Origin: DAIDKA01 sp036267975
GTDB lineage: Bacteria; Pseudomonadota; Gammaproteobacteria; Steroidobacterales; Steroidobacteraceae
Assembly: GCA_036267975.1 (NCBI GenBank)
Contig: DATAVA010000035.1
Location: 1 to 64,000, forward strand
Reading direction: 5' to 3'
Length of the DNA stretch: 64,000 bases
Of the stretch, positions 33,718 through 40,907 are shown in pieces (the stretch's first letter is position 1; every line of letters begins with the position of its first letter). The notes below the pieces were generated by a model. It had not been told where the DNA came from, ran no database searches, and was given only the letters and a program-made list of their open reading frames with translations. The position numbers and the translations under genes are program-made.

Positions 33718-34701
33718 TTATGCATGGCGGCAGGTCTCGCGCGCTGCATGCAGGGCTCGTGTCCAGTTGGGTGGCATGCGATGCGGGCGGGTCCAGGCGC
33801 CCTCGCGGATTTTCTTCAGCGCGATGTGCAGCGCATGCAGCGGTGAGAAGCGCTGGAGACTGCCCTCCTCAATCGACCAGATGACCTGGCGCAGCAGTTC
33901 CGCAGCGCCCTCGACCGAGGTGGCAGACTGGATATCGCGCTTCAAGCGCGCGAGCTCGAACGCGGAAAGCTTGCGCACGGAGGCGGTGCGGGCGGCCGCG
34001 GGCGCCGGTTGGATCACCCGCACCGGTTCGACGGCAACGCAGGCGAGGAACTGCAGCACCCTGCCCCGCTCCTGCGCGCCAAGTGCCGAATCAGGGTCGA
34101 ATTCCATGTGTCCCCGATGCACTCGCAGCGCTTCCCGGTAGCGGCTTTCTTCGGTCGCGGACATTACCGCGGTGAGCCGCGCGAGGGCCATTATCCGATC
34201 GCGGCCGCGCAAGCCGGCGAAGGGATCGGCGGGTCGGGTCACTTCGCGCACAACCTCCACCGTCACCTCCTCCACCGCCGGCGCCCTGCCCGCTTCGGGG
34301 GTGAGCCCAATAGCGCGGCGACGGTTGGGATGCCGATCCAGTTCGATCAGCAGTTCCCGGGGCACGCGCACCTCCGTCACCGCGGTTGCCTGCTGAAACG
34401 GGTTGGACGGATCCCGCCCCGGGTCGGTGCGTCTCAGGCACCCGAGTCTGCCGAGCAGCTGGTAGGAGCGCGTCACGGTGGAGGGATCCAGGCAGCACTC
34501 GCGGGCCACCCGCTTCAGCGGAATCTCCGAGCACCAGTCCCCGCGCTGGTGCCCCTCCTGCCAGTGCAGCCAGAAGACCCGCTCCGCGGAGGCCGGTATG
34601 CCCTGGGACCAAAGCCAGCGCTCCAGCGGCTTCGGCCTGAGGCTGAAATACTTCTCGCGGATCAAGTGGACACGCGGATCGAACGCAGATCGTGCGGACA
34701 T
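33718..34701 (-). CDS. Putative plasmid replication initiator (winged-helix Rep-like)
   Basis: 327 residues. The N-terminal half carries a helix-turn-helix module: DWCSEIPLKRVARECCLDPS TVTRSYQLLGRLGCLRRTDP, resembling replication initiators that load onto plasmid origins. The rest is helical and basic, without a recognised enzymatic motif. Position supports Rep: it is followed by a KfrA-like gene, and its upstream region holds a candidate antisense RNA and two palindromes, with parB and parA beyond, all on the same strand. I do not recognise the exact family, and a transcriptional regulator is the main alternative. Confidence 0.5.
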   Translation of the reverse strand: MSARSAFDPRVHLIREKYFSLRPKPLERWLWSQGIPASAERVFWLHWQEGHQRGDWCSEIPLKRVARECCLDPSTVTRSYQLLGRLGCLRRTDPGRDPSNPFQQATAVTEVRVPRELLIELDRHPNRRRAIGLTPEAGRAPAVEEVTVEVVREVTRPADPFAGLRGRDRIMALARLTAVMSATEESRYREALRVHRGHMEFDPDSALGAQERGRVLQFLACVAVEPVRVIQPAPAAARTASVRKLSAFELARLKRDIQSATSVEGAAELLRQVIWSIEEGSLQRFSPLHALHIALKKIREGAWTRPHRMPPNWTRALHAARETCRHA

Positions 34702-34763
34702 GACTTACCCCTCGCCAGACAGACGATTTTGAAAAGCACGACCGATTCGGCAGGGGCTGGCGC

Positions 34764-34874
34764 TTGACCCGATGAGCTCGGGTGACTAACCTTGATTTGC
34801 GACTTCTAGGTTAGTTTCGCGGCTTCCAGCGAATCGGTCCTTGATGGTAGAAAGGCCCCTAACGGGGCCTTTTT
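34764..34874 (+). ncRNA. Candidate countertranscript RNA opposite the rep leader
   Basis: On the plus strand TTGACC (34764-34769) and TAACCT (34787-34792), 17 bp apart, could form a promoter. An inverted repeat ACTAACCT/AGGTTAGT (34785-34792 and 34808-34815) follows, and transcription would end at a strong terminator at 34851-34874, giving an RNA of about 75 bases. It would be antisense to the leader of the rep-like gene, the usual layout of copy-number control RNAs. The -10 box is weak and expression is unproven. Confidence 0.35.
34851..34874 (+). terminator. Rho-independent terminator
   Basis: Perfect 9-bp stem AAAGGCCCC / GGGGCCTTT with a 4-base loop (TAAC) and a T run at 34870-34874. It lies upstream of the rep-like gene and points away from it, ending the candidate small RNA. 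Confidence 0.8.
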
Positions 34875-34927
34875 ATTGGCTGCCGTTCATGGCGGTCCTC
34901 CTGAGGAGCGTCGGGTGCGGGACGCCG

Positions 34928-35003
34928 AAACTTTCCTGCAGGAAAGTTTCTGGCAATGCCGGGTTCGAAGGCCCGGTACCAAAACTTTCCTGCAGGAAAG
35001 TTT
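34928..35003. repeat. Two identical 22-bp perfect palindromes (partition or replication site)
   Basis: Copies at 34928-34949 and 34982-35003, starts 54 bp apart. Each is built from the half-site AAACTTTCCTG and its complement around a central CTGCAG. They lie between the rep-like gene and parB, the usual position of a parS centromere or an iteron/operator. No third copy was noticed in the window. Confidence 0.8.
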
Positions 35004-35086
35004 GCAGACGGAATGCGCCGCTGCGCCTGACCGGGGCCACTTGGGCGATGGCGGCCCTTTGATGATTTTCAGGCGCCCAGAAACGC

Positions 35087-35108
35087 GAAAACCCCGGAAG
35101 GCCGGGGC
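35087..35108 (-). terminator. Terminator of the parA-parB operon
   Basis: On the minus strand a GC-rich hairpin (CCCCGG / CCGGGG stem with a 4-base loop) is followed by TTTT. It lies 31-52 bp after the parB stop codon. Confidence 0.7.
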
Positions 35109-35138
35109 TTGTCAGTGCGCAGGAGGGAGGGCGGGATC

Positions 35139-36182
35139 TCATGGCCCGTCCAGGCGCTTGCGCAGCCACGCCTCGGCCCAATCCTTCAGTTCCTCGCGCA
35201 TCTGCTTTTGCATGGCTTCATCAACATGCTGCAGTTTCAGCACGATGCGGTTACGGCCCGACCCCACTTTAAGGGGCACCCGGCCGCCGATCCGCACGGA
35301 TTCCTCGCGGGAGGACCCATGTGCCGGGGCGCTCTTGCCGGCCGCCGCGGCAGCAAGCGTGCGCAGTACGACGTCCGCATTGGCCAGGGGCTTGCGTTGC
35401 GCCAAGCGCTCCGCCGCCCGCAGAACGGCTGCTTCATTGGCTTTGAGCGCCTGACTGAGCGTCGGCCCCCAGCTCATGGGAATCACCCGCTCATCCCCGA
35501 ATGCTGCCAGCACCGCAGGGGGCAGAGCGGCCACGGACAAATACTTCGCGACCGCGGTTTCGCCCAACCCGATCGCCGCCGCCAGTTCGCGCTGGCTCTC
35601 ATACAGGCCGGCCTCAAGCCAGCGGCTGAACATCCGGCCCTTTTCGAAGGCCGACAGGTCATACCGCTCTTCATTCTCGCGGTACATCTTCAACACCAGG
35701 TCCCGGGCATCCGCGACGCCGGCATCCACCAGCGTCAAAACCGGAAAGCCTTGCGGGGACTCCGCATCCAGTGCCAGACAGGCTGCGTGGCGGCGGTGAC
35801 CGGCAACGATTTCAAACTCGAAGGGCAGGGCGTTCTTCACCGGGCGAACCCGAATCGGAATCTCCTGCCCATGGGTGTGCAGACTGGTTTTCAGATCGAT
35901 GAACTTCGGATCATCGGCCAGCAGCGAGCGCTCGTGCCGGTTGCGAAATTCGGTCGCGCGAATCTTCTTCGGGTCCAATTCCAGGAGCAGACGGCCTTCG
36001 GCCTTGGCCTGGTCGTAGAGCTTCGCCCGGGTGGCGACATGCTCGGCATACAGATTGGCCTGCTCTGCGATCGGGCCCAACTGACGCGGCTGCCCGATGG
36101 GCCGCTCCGCCGGCGCAGTACTGGCCCGCACGGACAGGGTCTGGTCGAGGATCGCGCGGCGCTCCTTGGCCTTGATGCTCAT
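35139..36182 (-). CDS. parB: Partition protein ParB
   Basis: 347 residues. The ParB/Srx (CTPase) domain shows EIVAGHRRHAACLALDA, with RENEERYDLSAFEKGRMFSR W nearby, and the helix-turn-helix is YESQRELAAAIGLGETAVAK YLSVAALPPAVLAAF. ParB binds centromere sites and spreads or clamps on DNA, recruiting ParA. The C-terminal basic tail may dimerise. It overlaps the end of parA by 4 bp (ATGA). The two palindromes at 34.9-35.0 kb, 130 bp past its stop, are its best binding-site candidates. A terminator closes the operon. Confidence 0.92.
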   Translation of the reverse strand: MSIKAKERRAILDQTLSVRASTAPAERPIGQPRQLGPIAEQANLYAEHVATRAKLYDQAKAEGRLLLELDPKKIRATEFRNRHERSLLADDPKFIDLKTSLHTHGQEIPIRVRPVKNALPFEFEIVAGHRRHAACLALDAESPQGFPVLTLVDAGVADARDLVLKMYRENEERYDLSAFEKGRMFSRWLEAGLYESQRELAAAIGLGETAVAKYLSVAALPPAVLAAFGDERVIPMSWGPTLSQALKANEAAVLRAAERLAQRKPLANADVVLRTLAAAAAGKSAPAHGSSREESVRIGGRVPLKVGSGRNRIVLKLQHVDEAMQKQMREELKDWAEAWLRKRLDGP

Positions 36183-37462
36183 GCCCCGCTGCCCGGTGCG
36201 ATGCCGATGCCCGCCAGGGCAGGGGAGCGGGTCGCCCGCGCGTTCAGCGCGTGTTGGATCAGGGCCTCGATTTCTCCATTGGCCCCATTCATCGCCTCGA
36301 TGGCCCGCTCCAAGGTTCGACGGTCGCCGTCGTAGTCGGCCACTTCATAGAGCGTGAGCAGCTCCGGCCCGACCTTCTCGAGCGCCGAACTTTGCACCAT
36401 CGCGTGCGCGCAGGTCTCTTGCGGGAAGAACTGGCGGATCCACTTGGTAATCTGGGCATGGGTGCCTTCATTGCGCACCCGCGTGAGCAGGACGGAGGCA
36501 AACTCGTACGTTTTTGGGGCCGCCTCGGCGCGGTTGAACGCTTCCATCAGCTCCGCGACCAACTCGAAAAACAAGGAGGAGGACTGCAGATCGATCATGG
36601 CGGGCGGAAGCGTGATCAGGAGCCCATCTGCAGCGAACATGGCGTTACTATTCACGAACGACAACGAAGGCGCCGTGTCCAGAATGATCACATCATAGTC
36701 CTGGCGCAACGGTTCCAAGCCGTCGGCCAACGGCCTGTGGAACGCAAAGCCATCCTCATCGCGCAAACGCGCAGCGATGGCAAACTCCGAGCCGTACACC
36801 CCCAGATTTGACGGGATCAGGTCCAGGTTGAACCAGTGGGTGGATTGAACGACGGAGCGCAGATCACCGGTCCATTTCGGATTGCGGCGACCCTGAAAAT
36901 TGGGGCCTTCGAGGAAGGTTCGGACCGTCTCATCATCACCGACTTCGGTATGCGGCAGAATACCGAACAGCTGCGTGAGACTTGCCTGGGCGTCCAGGTC
37001 CACGAGCAAAACCCGGTACCCATTCAACACCAGGTATTGCGCCAGATGCGCCGCCGTCGTGGTCTTCGCGACACCGCCCTTGAAGTTACAGATCGACAGC
37101 ACCAGACCCGGCTGACCCGGCGACCGCTTGGCCGGCAGCTCGAAGGCATCGCGCAAGCGATAGACTTCCTCCAGAGCAAATTCACGGCGGCGCGGGTTCG
37201 ACGTAAGTCCTTGAGGCAATTCAGGATGTCGATCCAGGCGGCGGTACAATGTCTCCACCTTGAGGCCCAGCAGGCCGGCCACTTCGGGGCCGACGAACTT
37301 GCGCAATGTCTTGCGGTGATTCGGATGGGTCGCCAGGTCGCGAATCGTCTTATTCAGATCCGCCGCCCGTTGGGCCAGATCGGCGACACCTTCCGAATCG
37401 ACGGGCCTGCGTGCCTCGGTGAGGGTGATCAGATCGGAGACCGCTTCAGGTTTTGCAGCCAT
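36179..37462 (-). CDS. parA: Partition ATPase ParA (type Ia, with N-terminal DNA-binding domain)
   Basis: 427 residues. An N-terminal helix-turn-helix (FVGPEVAGLLGLKVETLYRR) precedes the ATPase, as in P1-type ParA proteins that also repress their operon. The deviant Walker A is CNFKGGVAKTTTAAHLAQYL, with the second motif VLLVDLDAQASLTQLFG and the Walker B-like VIILDTAPSLSFVNSNAM. ATP-bound ParA coats the nucleoid and moves plasmids bound by ParB. It starts 15 bp from an inverted repeat likely used for autoregulation. Its presence with ParB and Rep-like genes argues for a low-copy replicon. Confidence 0.93.
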   Translation of the reverse strand: MAAKPEAVSDLITLTEARRPVDSEGVADLAQRAADLNKTIRDLATHPNHRKTLRKFVGPEVAGLLGLKVETLYRRLDRHPELPQGLTSNPRRREFALEEVYRLRDAFELPAKRSPGQPGLVLSICNFKGGVAKTTTAAHLAQYLVLNGYRVLLVDLDAQASLTQLFGILPHTEVGDDETVRTFLEGPNFQGRRNPKWTGDLRSVVQSTHWFNLDLIPSNLGVYGSEFAIAARLRDEDGFAFHRPLADGLEPLRQDYDVIILDTAPSLSFVNSNAMFAADGLLITLPPAMIDLQSSSLFFELVAELMEAFNRAEAAPKTYEFASVLLTRVRNEGTHAQITKWIRQFFPQETCAHAMVQSSALEKVGPELLTLYEVADYDGDRRTLERAIEAMNGANGEIEALIQHALNARATRSPALAGIGIAPGSGA

Positions 37463-37477
37463 TTAGGGAGCAGGGCG

Positions 37478-37497
37478 CCATGCAAGCATAAGCATGG
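37478..37497. promoter_or_regulatory. Inverted repeat upstream of parA, putative autoregulatory site
   Basis: CCATGC (37478-37483) and GCATGG (37492-37497) flank 8 bp, 16 bp upstream of the parA start. On the minus strand a TTGCCATAATG promoter-like stretch lies upstream near 37530. Type Ia ParA proteins often bind such repeats. Confidence 0.4.
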
Positions 37498-37580
37498 GCG
37501 GATCCTACTCAAGCTGTTACATTATGGCAAGCGTTCAGGTTCATTAACCCAACAACCGGAGCGGCTGCCGTTCCTGGCGT

Positions 37581-38120
37581 TCAGATCTGGATGCGGCGCA
37601 GGAAGTCGAAGAATTGGGACAGCTCCTGACGCGAAAAAAGCTGCAGGAATTTCGTCTCGTGCTCGATCATCTCCCGACGCAGGCCCACCAGCTCCCGGGC
37701 CCCCAGATCGGTGAGGAATACATCCTGCCTTCGCCGGTCCGAGCCGGACTGGCGCCGCTCGATCCATCCCTGACGTTGCAGCTGCCGGATCAGGCCGACG
37801 ATGGTGGCCTTGTCGATCTTCAGCTGCGTCGCAAGCTCAATCTGCGCGATCCCCGGATTCTCGTCCACCAGGACCATTAGGCTGAAAATGCCCGGACGGA
37901 TCTGTCCGATGCCGACCGTGCGATTGAAATCGCGCCACAGGGCCATGTGGGCGCGGCGCACGTTGTACCCGAGCAGGTTGGGCAGCATGCCCACGCTCAG
38001 CGGGCGCAGTGCGATGGAGTCAGGCTCCGCGGGGCGTTTGCGGGGTCGGGCCGTGGGCTGTTGTTTGGTTCTTTTGCGCTTTTGCACTGACTCAGTCACA
38101 GCCGGGGAAGCCTGCGCCAA
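37581..38120 (-). CDS. MarR family transcriptional regulator (catabolic regulon)
   Basis: Up to 179 residues from a TTG at 38120; GTG codons at 38099 and 38087 are alternatives, and no ATG fits. A basic N-terminal arm (KRKRTKQQPTARPRKRPA) precedes the winged helix: GIAQIELATQLKIDKATIVG LIRQLQRQGWIERRQSGSDR RRQDVFLTDLGA. It belongs to the MarR repressors, and its long basic tail is unusual. It is the only regulator gene near the esterase/TonB/CaiB/dehydratase genes, so it is the candidate reader of the GGTnnACnnGTnnACC sites at 40816 and 49087. Ligand unknown. Confidence 0.85.
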   Translation of the reverse strand: MAQASPAVTESVQKRKRTKQQPTARPRKRPAEPDSIALRPLSVGMLPNLLGYNVRRAHMALWRDFNRTVGIGQIRPGIFSLMVLVDENPGIAQIELATQLKIDKATIVGLIRQLQRQGWIERRQSGSDRRRQDVFLTDLGARELVGLRREMIEHETKFLQLFSRQELSQFFDFLRRIQI

Positions 38121-38362
38121 TTATGCATGATCGCGGCCGGCACTGACGGGCTTCGATGAGGATGCGGCGCGGCTGCGCCTATATGGTTTGCAATGTCAAC
38201 GACTGTAAACTAGCATTGCCCGCGCTTGGGGGCTTTCGTTGCTGGCGCCGGCTGATGAGTAAGGAATGGCCGGACGCACGAGTACTTGAGCACATCAACG
38301 ATCTGACCCAAGGCGGGTTGCACTTGCGACGGCCCGCCTCGGTAGAAGAGGGGGAACGACGC

Positions 38363-39342
38363 ATGCGCCGCGTGAATGGATTGATCGCCGTGCTGGCTCA
38401 GTGGTGCGGGCTCGCCGTCGCAACGCTTCCCGGTGCCTGGGCCGCGGACGCTCCGCCCGTCCAGGTGCCGGCCCAGACCCCCATCGGATCAGGTCCCTAC
38501 CGGGCGCTCATGGAGGTCGATCCGGGTCTGCCCACCCACACTCTTTATCATCCTGTAGACCTCACAGCGGCGGGCAAGCTGCCCATCGTGGCCTGGGGCA
38601 ATGGTGCGTGTTGGAATGTGGGCAATGCGTTTCGCTGGTTCTTAAGCGACATTGCCTCCTACGGTATTTGGTGATCGCCATAGGACCCCTGTCGCAGGAC
38701 CCGCCGTCCCTGCGAATGCCCACCCCCATGGCGCCGCTGGCGCCGAGCAACGCCGGGGCTGTCGCGGCAGGGGCTGCGAAATTACCGCCGCCGGCCTCCC
38801 ATTCCTCGCAGCTGATCGATGCCATCAACTGGGCGCAGGCGGAAAATGAACGTACGGGCAGCCGGTTCTTTCATCGGATCGATACGCACGCGATCGCCCT
38901 CATGGGTCAGTCCTGCGGTGGCGTCCAGGCGATCGAAGCCTCGGCCGACCCGCGCGTGCGAACCAGCGTCATCTGGAACAGCGGGCTGTTTCCCCAGCCC
39001 ACCCGCATGGCCGGAGGAGGCGAGCTCACCAAGGCGAATCTGAAGCAGTTGCATGCGCCGATTGCCTACATCAGCGGGGATGACGAAGACATCGCTTTCG
39101 CAAATGCCAACGATGACTATGAGCGTATCCAGAACCTGCCGGTGCTGCGCGCCTATGGCCGCGGGGTGACCCACGGCGGCACCTACAACGATCGCAACGG
39201 GGGTGAGTTCGCCGGGGTCGCGGTCGGATGGCTCAATTGGCAGCTCAAGGGCGACCGCCAGGCGCGCAATCTGTTCGTGGGCGCCGAGTGCGGGTTGTGC
39301 GTGAACCCGCACTGGGTGGTCCGCAGCAAGAATCTGCAGTAG
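38363..39342 (+). pseudogene. Exported alpha/beta hydrolase with single-base frameshift
   Basis: Starts MRRVNGLIAVLAQWCGLAVA with a signal peptide and AGGGGGA ribosome binding site. The first frame runs through LPIVAWGNGACWNVGNAFRW to SYGIW and stops at 38674. One base appears missing near 38662; in the other frame the text continues YLVIAIGPLSQDPPSLRMPT and holds the nucleophile elbow LMGQSCGGVQAIEASADPRV, then stops at 39342. Together about 325 residues of a chlorophyllase/PET-hydrolase-like family. A sequencing error, a true mutation or recoding would all look the same here. It lies 21 bp before another hydrolase gene. Confidence 0.75.
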
Positions 39343-39362
39343 GCGGGCAGTCGCCGCCAGCC

Positions 39363-40742
39363 ATGAGCGCGCCGAGACTACTGTGGGAGCGACTCGGAAC
39401 GGTGGCGTTGATCTGGGCGGCGGGCTCGATGGGCGCAGCCGCCGCCGAACCCACGCCACACAGCGCTGCGGCGGGTGCCAGTTATGCGGGAGTCCTGCCC
39501 GATGGTGCGCTGTGGCGCGCGCGCGTGCCCGCGCAGTGGAATGGCACGTTGCTCCTGTACAGCCACGGGTATGCGCCGCAGCTCCAGCCTCCGCAGCTCG
39601 CGCCCCGCGGCCTCGAGGAGTGGCTGCTCGCCCATGGCTACGCACTGGCAGCCTCTTCCTACTCCCAGGCAGGTTGGGCCCTGGCGCAGGCCGTGCCTGA
39701 TCAGCGCGCGACGCTTGCCGTGGCCACTTCGCGCATCGGCACACCCCGGATCACGCTCGCCTGGGGTGACTCGATGGGTGGCCTGGTGACCACGGCCCTG
39801 GCCGAAACCGCGGGCGTACCGATCGATGGGGCGGTGTCCGCGTGCGGATCCATCGCCGGAACCCTGGCCATGATGAATACCGCGCTGGATGGTGCGGTTG
39901 CCTTCGTCACGCTGGAGGCACCCGATGCCGGCATACAGCTGGTCGGGGTGACGGATGATTCGGCCAATGCTGCGCGGGTCCGAGCGGCCCTCACGCTCGC
40001 GCTGCAAACCCCGCAAGGCCGGGCCCGGGTCGCACTCGCCGGCGTACTGGGCGGGCTGCCCGTGTGGAGCAATCCGTCTGCCGCAGCACCCTCACCGGAT
40101 GACTATGCCGCGCAGCTTGACCAGATGGCGCAGGCGCTGAGCGCTGGCCTGTTTGCGCCGCGCACCGATCAGGAACGTCGCGCGGGCGGGGTGTTCTCCT
40201 GGACCACGGGTATCGATTATCGCGCGCAGCTGCGCCGCTCCGGCCGCTGGGACTGGGTCGAACGGTTTTACCGCGCAGCGCGGCTGGATCTCACCAAAGA
40301 TCTGCAGCGGCTCAACGCCGCACCGCGCATCGCGGCCCAGCCCGCCGCCATCGCCTACATGCGCCGTCACTATGCGCCGACCGCCCGGCCGCTGGTTCCT
40401 TTCCTCACCCTGCACACGATCGGCGACGGGCTCACCTCCGAGGTGTTGCAGGCCGGCTATTCGCAGGCGGCCAGCGGCGAAGGGCGCGCCGCGAACTACC
40501 GGGCCGCGAGCGTTCAGGCCGCCGGGCACTGCCGCTTCTCGGTGGGGGAATACGTGGCGGCAGTGCGCACGGTGGAGCTGCGGCTGCGCGAGGGGCGCTG
40601 GTCGGCAGACCCCGCCACCCTCAACTCCCGGATCGCGACCGCCGGTCTGGGAGCAGGGCGGTTCGTGGCACACCGTTCGGCGCCCCTGCTGCGTGCATGC
40701 TGGGCGAGCACGCCGCGGTGCGCGGGCGAGCCTGCCCGTTAG
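39363..40742 (+). CDS. Exported alpha/beta hydrolase (esterase/lipase-like)
   Basis: 459 residues from the ATG at 39363 with a signal peptide ending near AAAAEPTPHS. The nucleophile elbow is TLAWGDSMGGLVTTALAETA (G-D-S-M-G), preceded by LLYSHGYAPQLQPPQLAPRG as the oxyanion strand. A histidine in VQAAGHCRFSVGEYVAA is the likely catalytic base. It probably cleaves an ester in the periplasm or outside. It follows the frameshifted hydrolase and precedes the TonB receptor, so an ester-containing substrate taken up by the receptor is plausible, by inference only. Confidence 0.75.
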   Translation: MSAPRLLWERLGTVALIWAAGSMGAAAAEPTPHSAAAGASYAGVLPDGALWRARVPAQWNGTLLLYSHGYAPQLQPPQLAPRGLEEWLLAHGYALAASSYSQAGWALAQAVPDQRATLAVATSRIGTPRITLAWGDSMGGLVTTALAETAGVPIDGAVSACGSIAGTLAMMNTALDGAVAFVTLEAPDAGIQLVGVTDDSANAARVRAALTLALQTPQGRARVALAGVLGGLPVWSNPSAAAPSPDDYAAQLDQMAQALSAGLFAPRTDQERRAGGVFSWTTGIDYRAQLRRSGRWDWVERFYRAARLDLTKDLQRLNAAPRIAAQPAAIAYMRRHYAPTARPLVPFLTLHTIGDGLTSEVLQAGYSQAASGEGRAANYRAASVQAAGHCRFSVGEYVAAVRTVELRLREGRWSADPATLNSRIATAGLGAGRFVAHRSAPLLRACWASTPRCAGEPAR

Positions 40743-40815
40743 GCGCAATGGCGCCGCGCCGGGGCGTTGTATTTGTCATACAAAAGGCGATGAGAAATCA
40801 ACTATCCGCAAATAA

Positions 40816-40833
40816 CTAGGTGAAGTTGTCAAC
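40816..40833. promoter_or_regulatory. Operator-like site upstream of the TonB receptor
   Basis: CTAGGTGAAGTTGTCAAC matches the site at 49087-49104 in 16 of 18 positions. The core fits GGTnnACnnGTnnACC loosely and lies 75 bp upstream of the receptor start. TGTCAACGACT (40826-40836) also recurs at 38194-38204 upstream of the first hydrolase. Confidence 0.55.
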
Positions 40834-40907
40834 GACTATTGTTTTTGAAAAGCATGTTTCCTATGATGCGCAGGCGCCGCACACAATGCAGAATGGGGGG
40901 AACATCA

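Noticed and set aside
38184..38204. A fourth copy of the regulon site upstream of the first hydrolase
   Set aside because: It shares TGTCAACGACT with the site at 40816, but the left half is one base out of register, so it is not counted as an operator.
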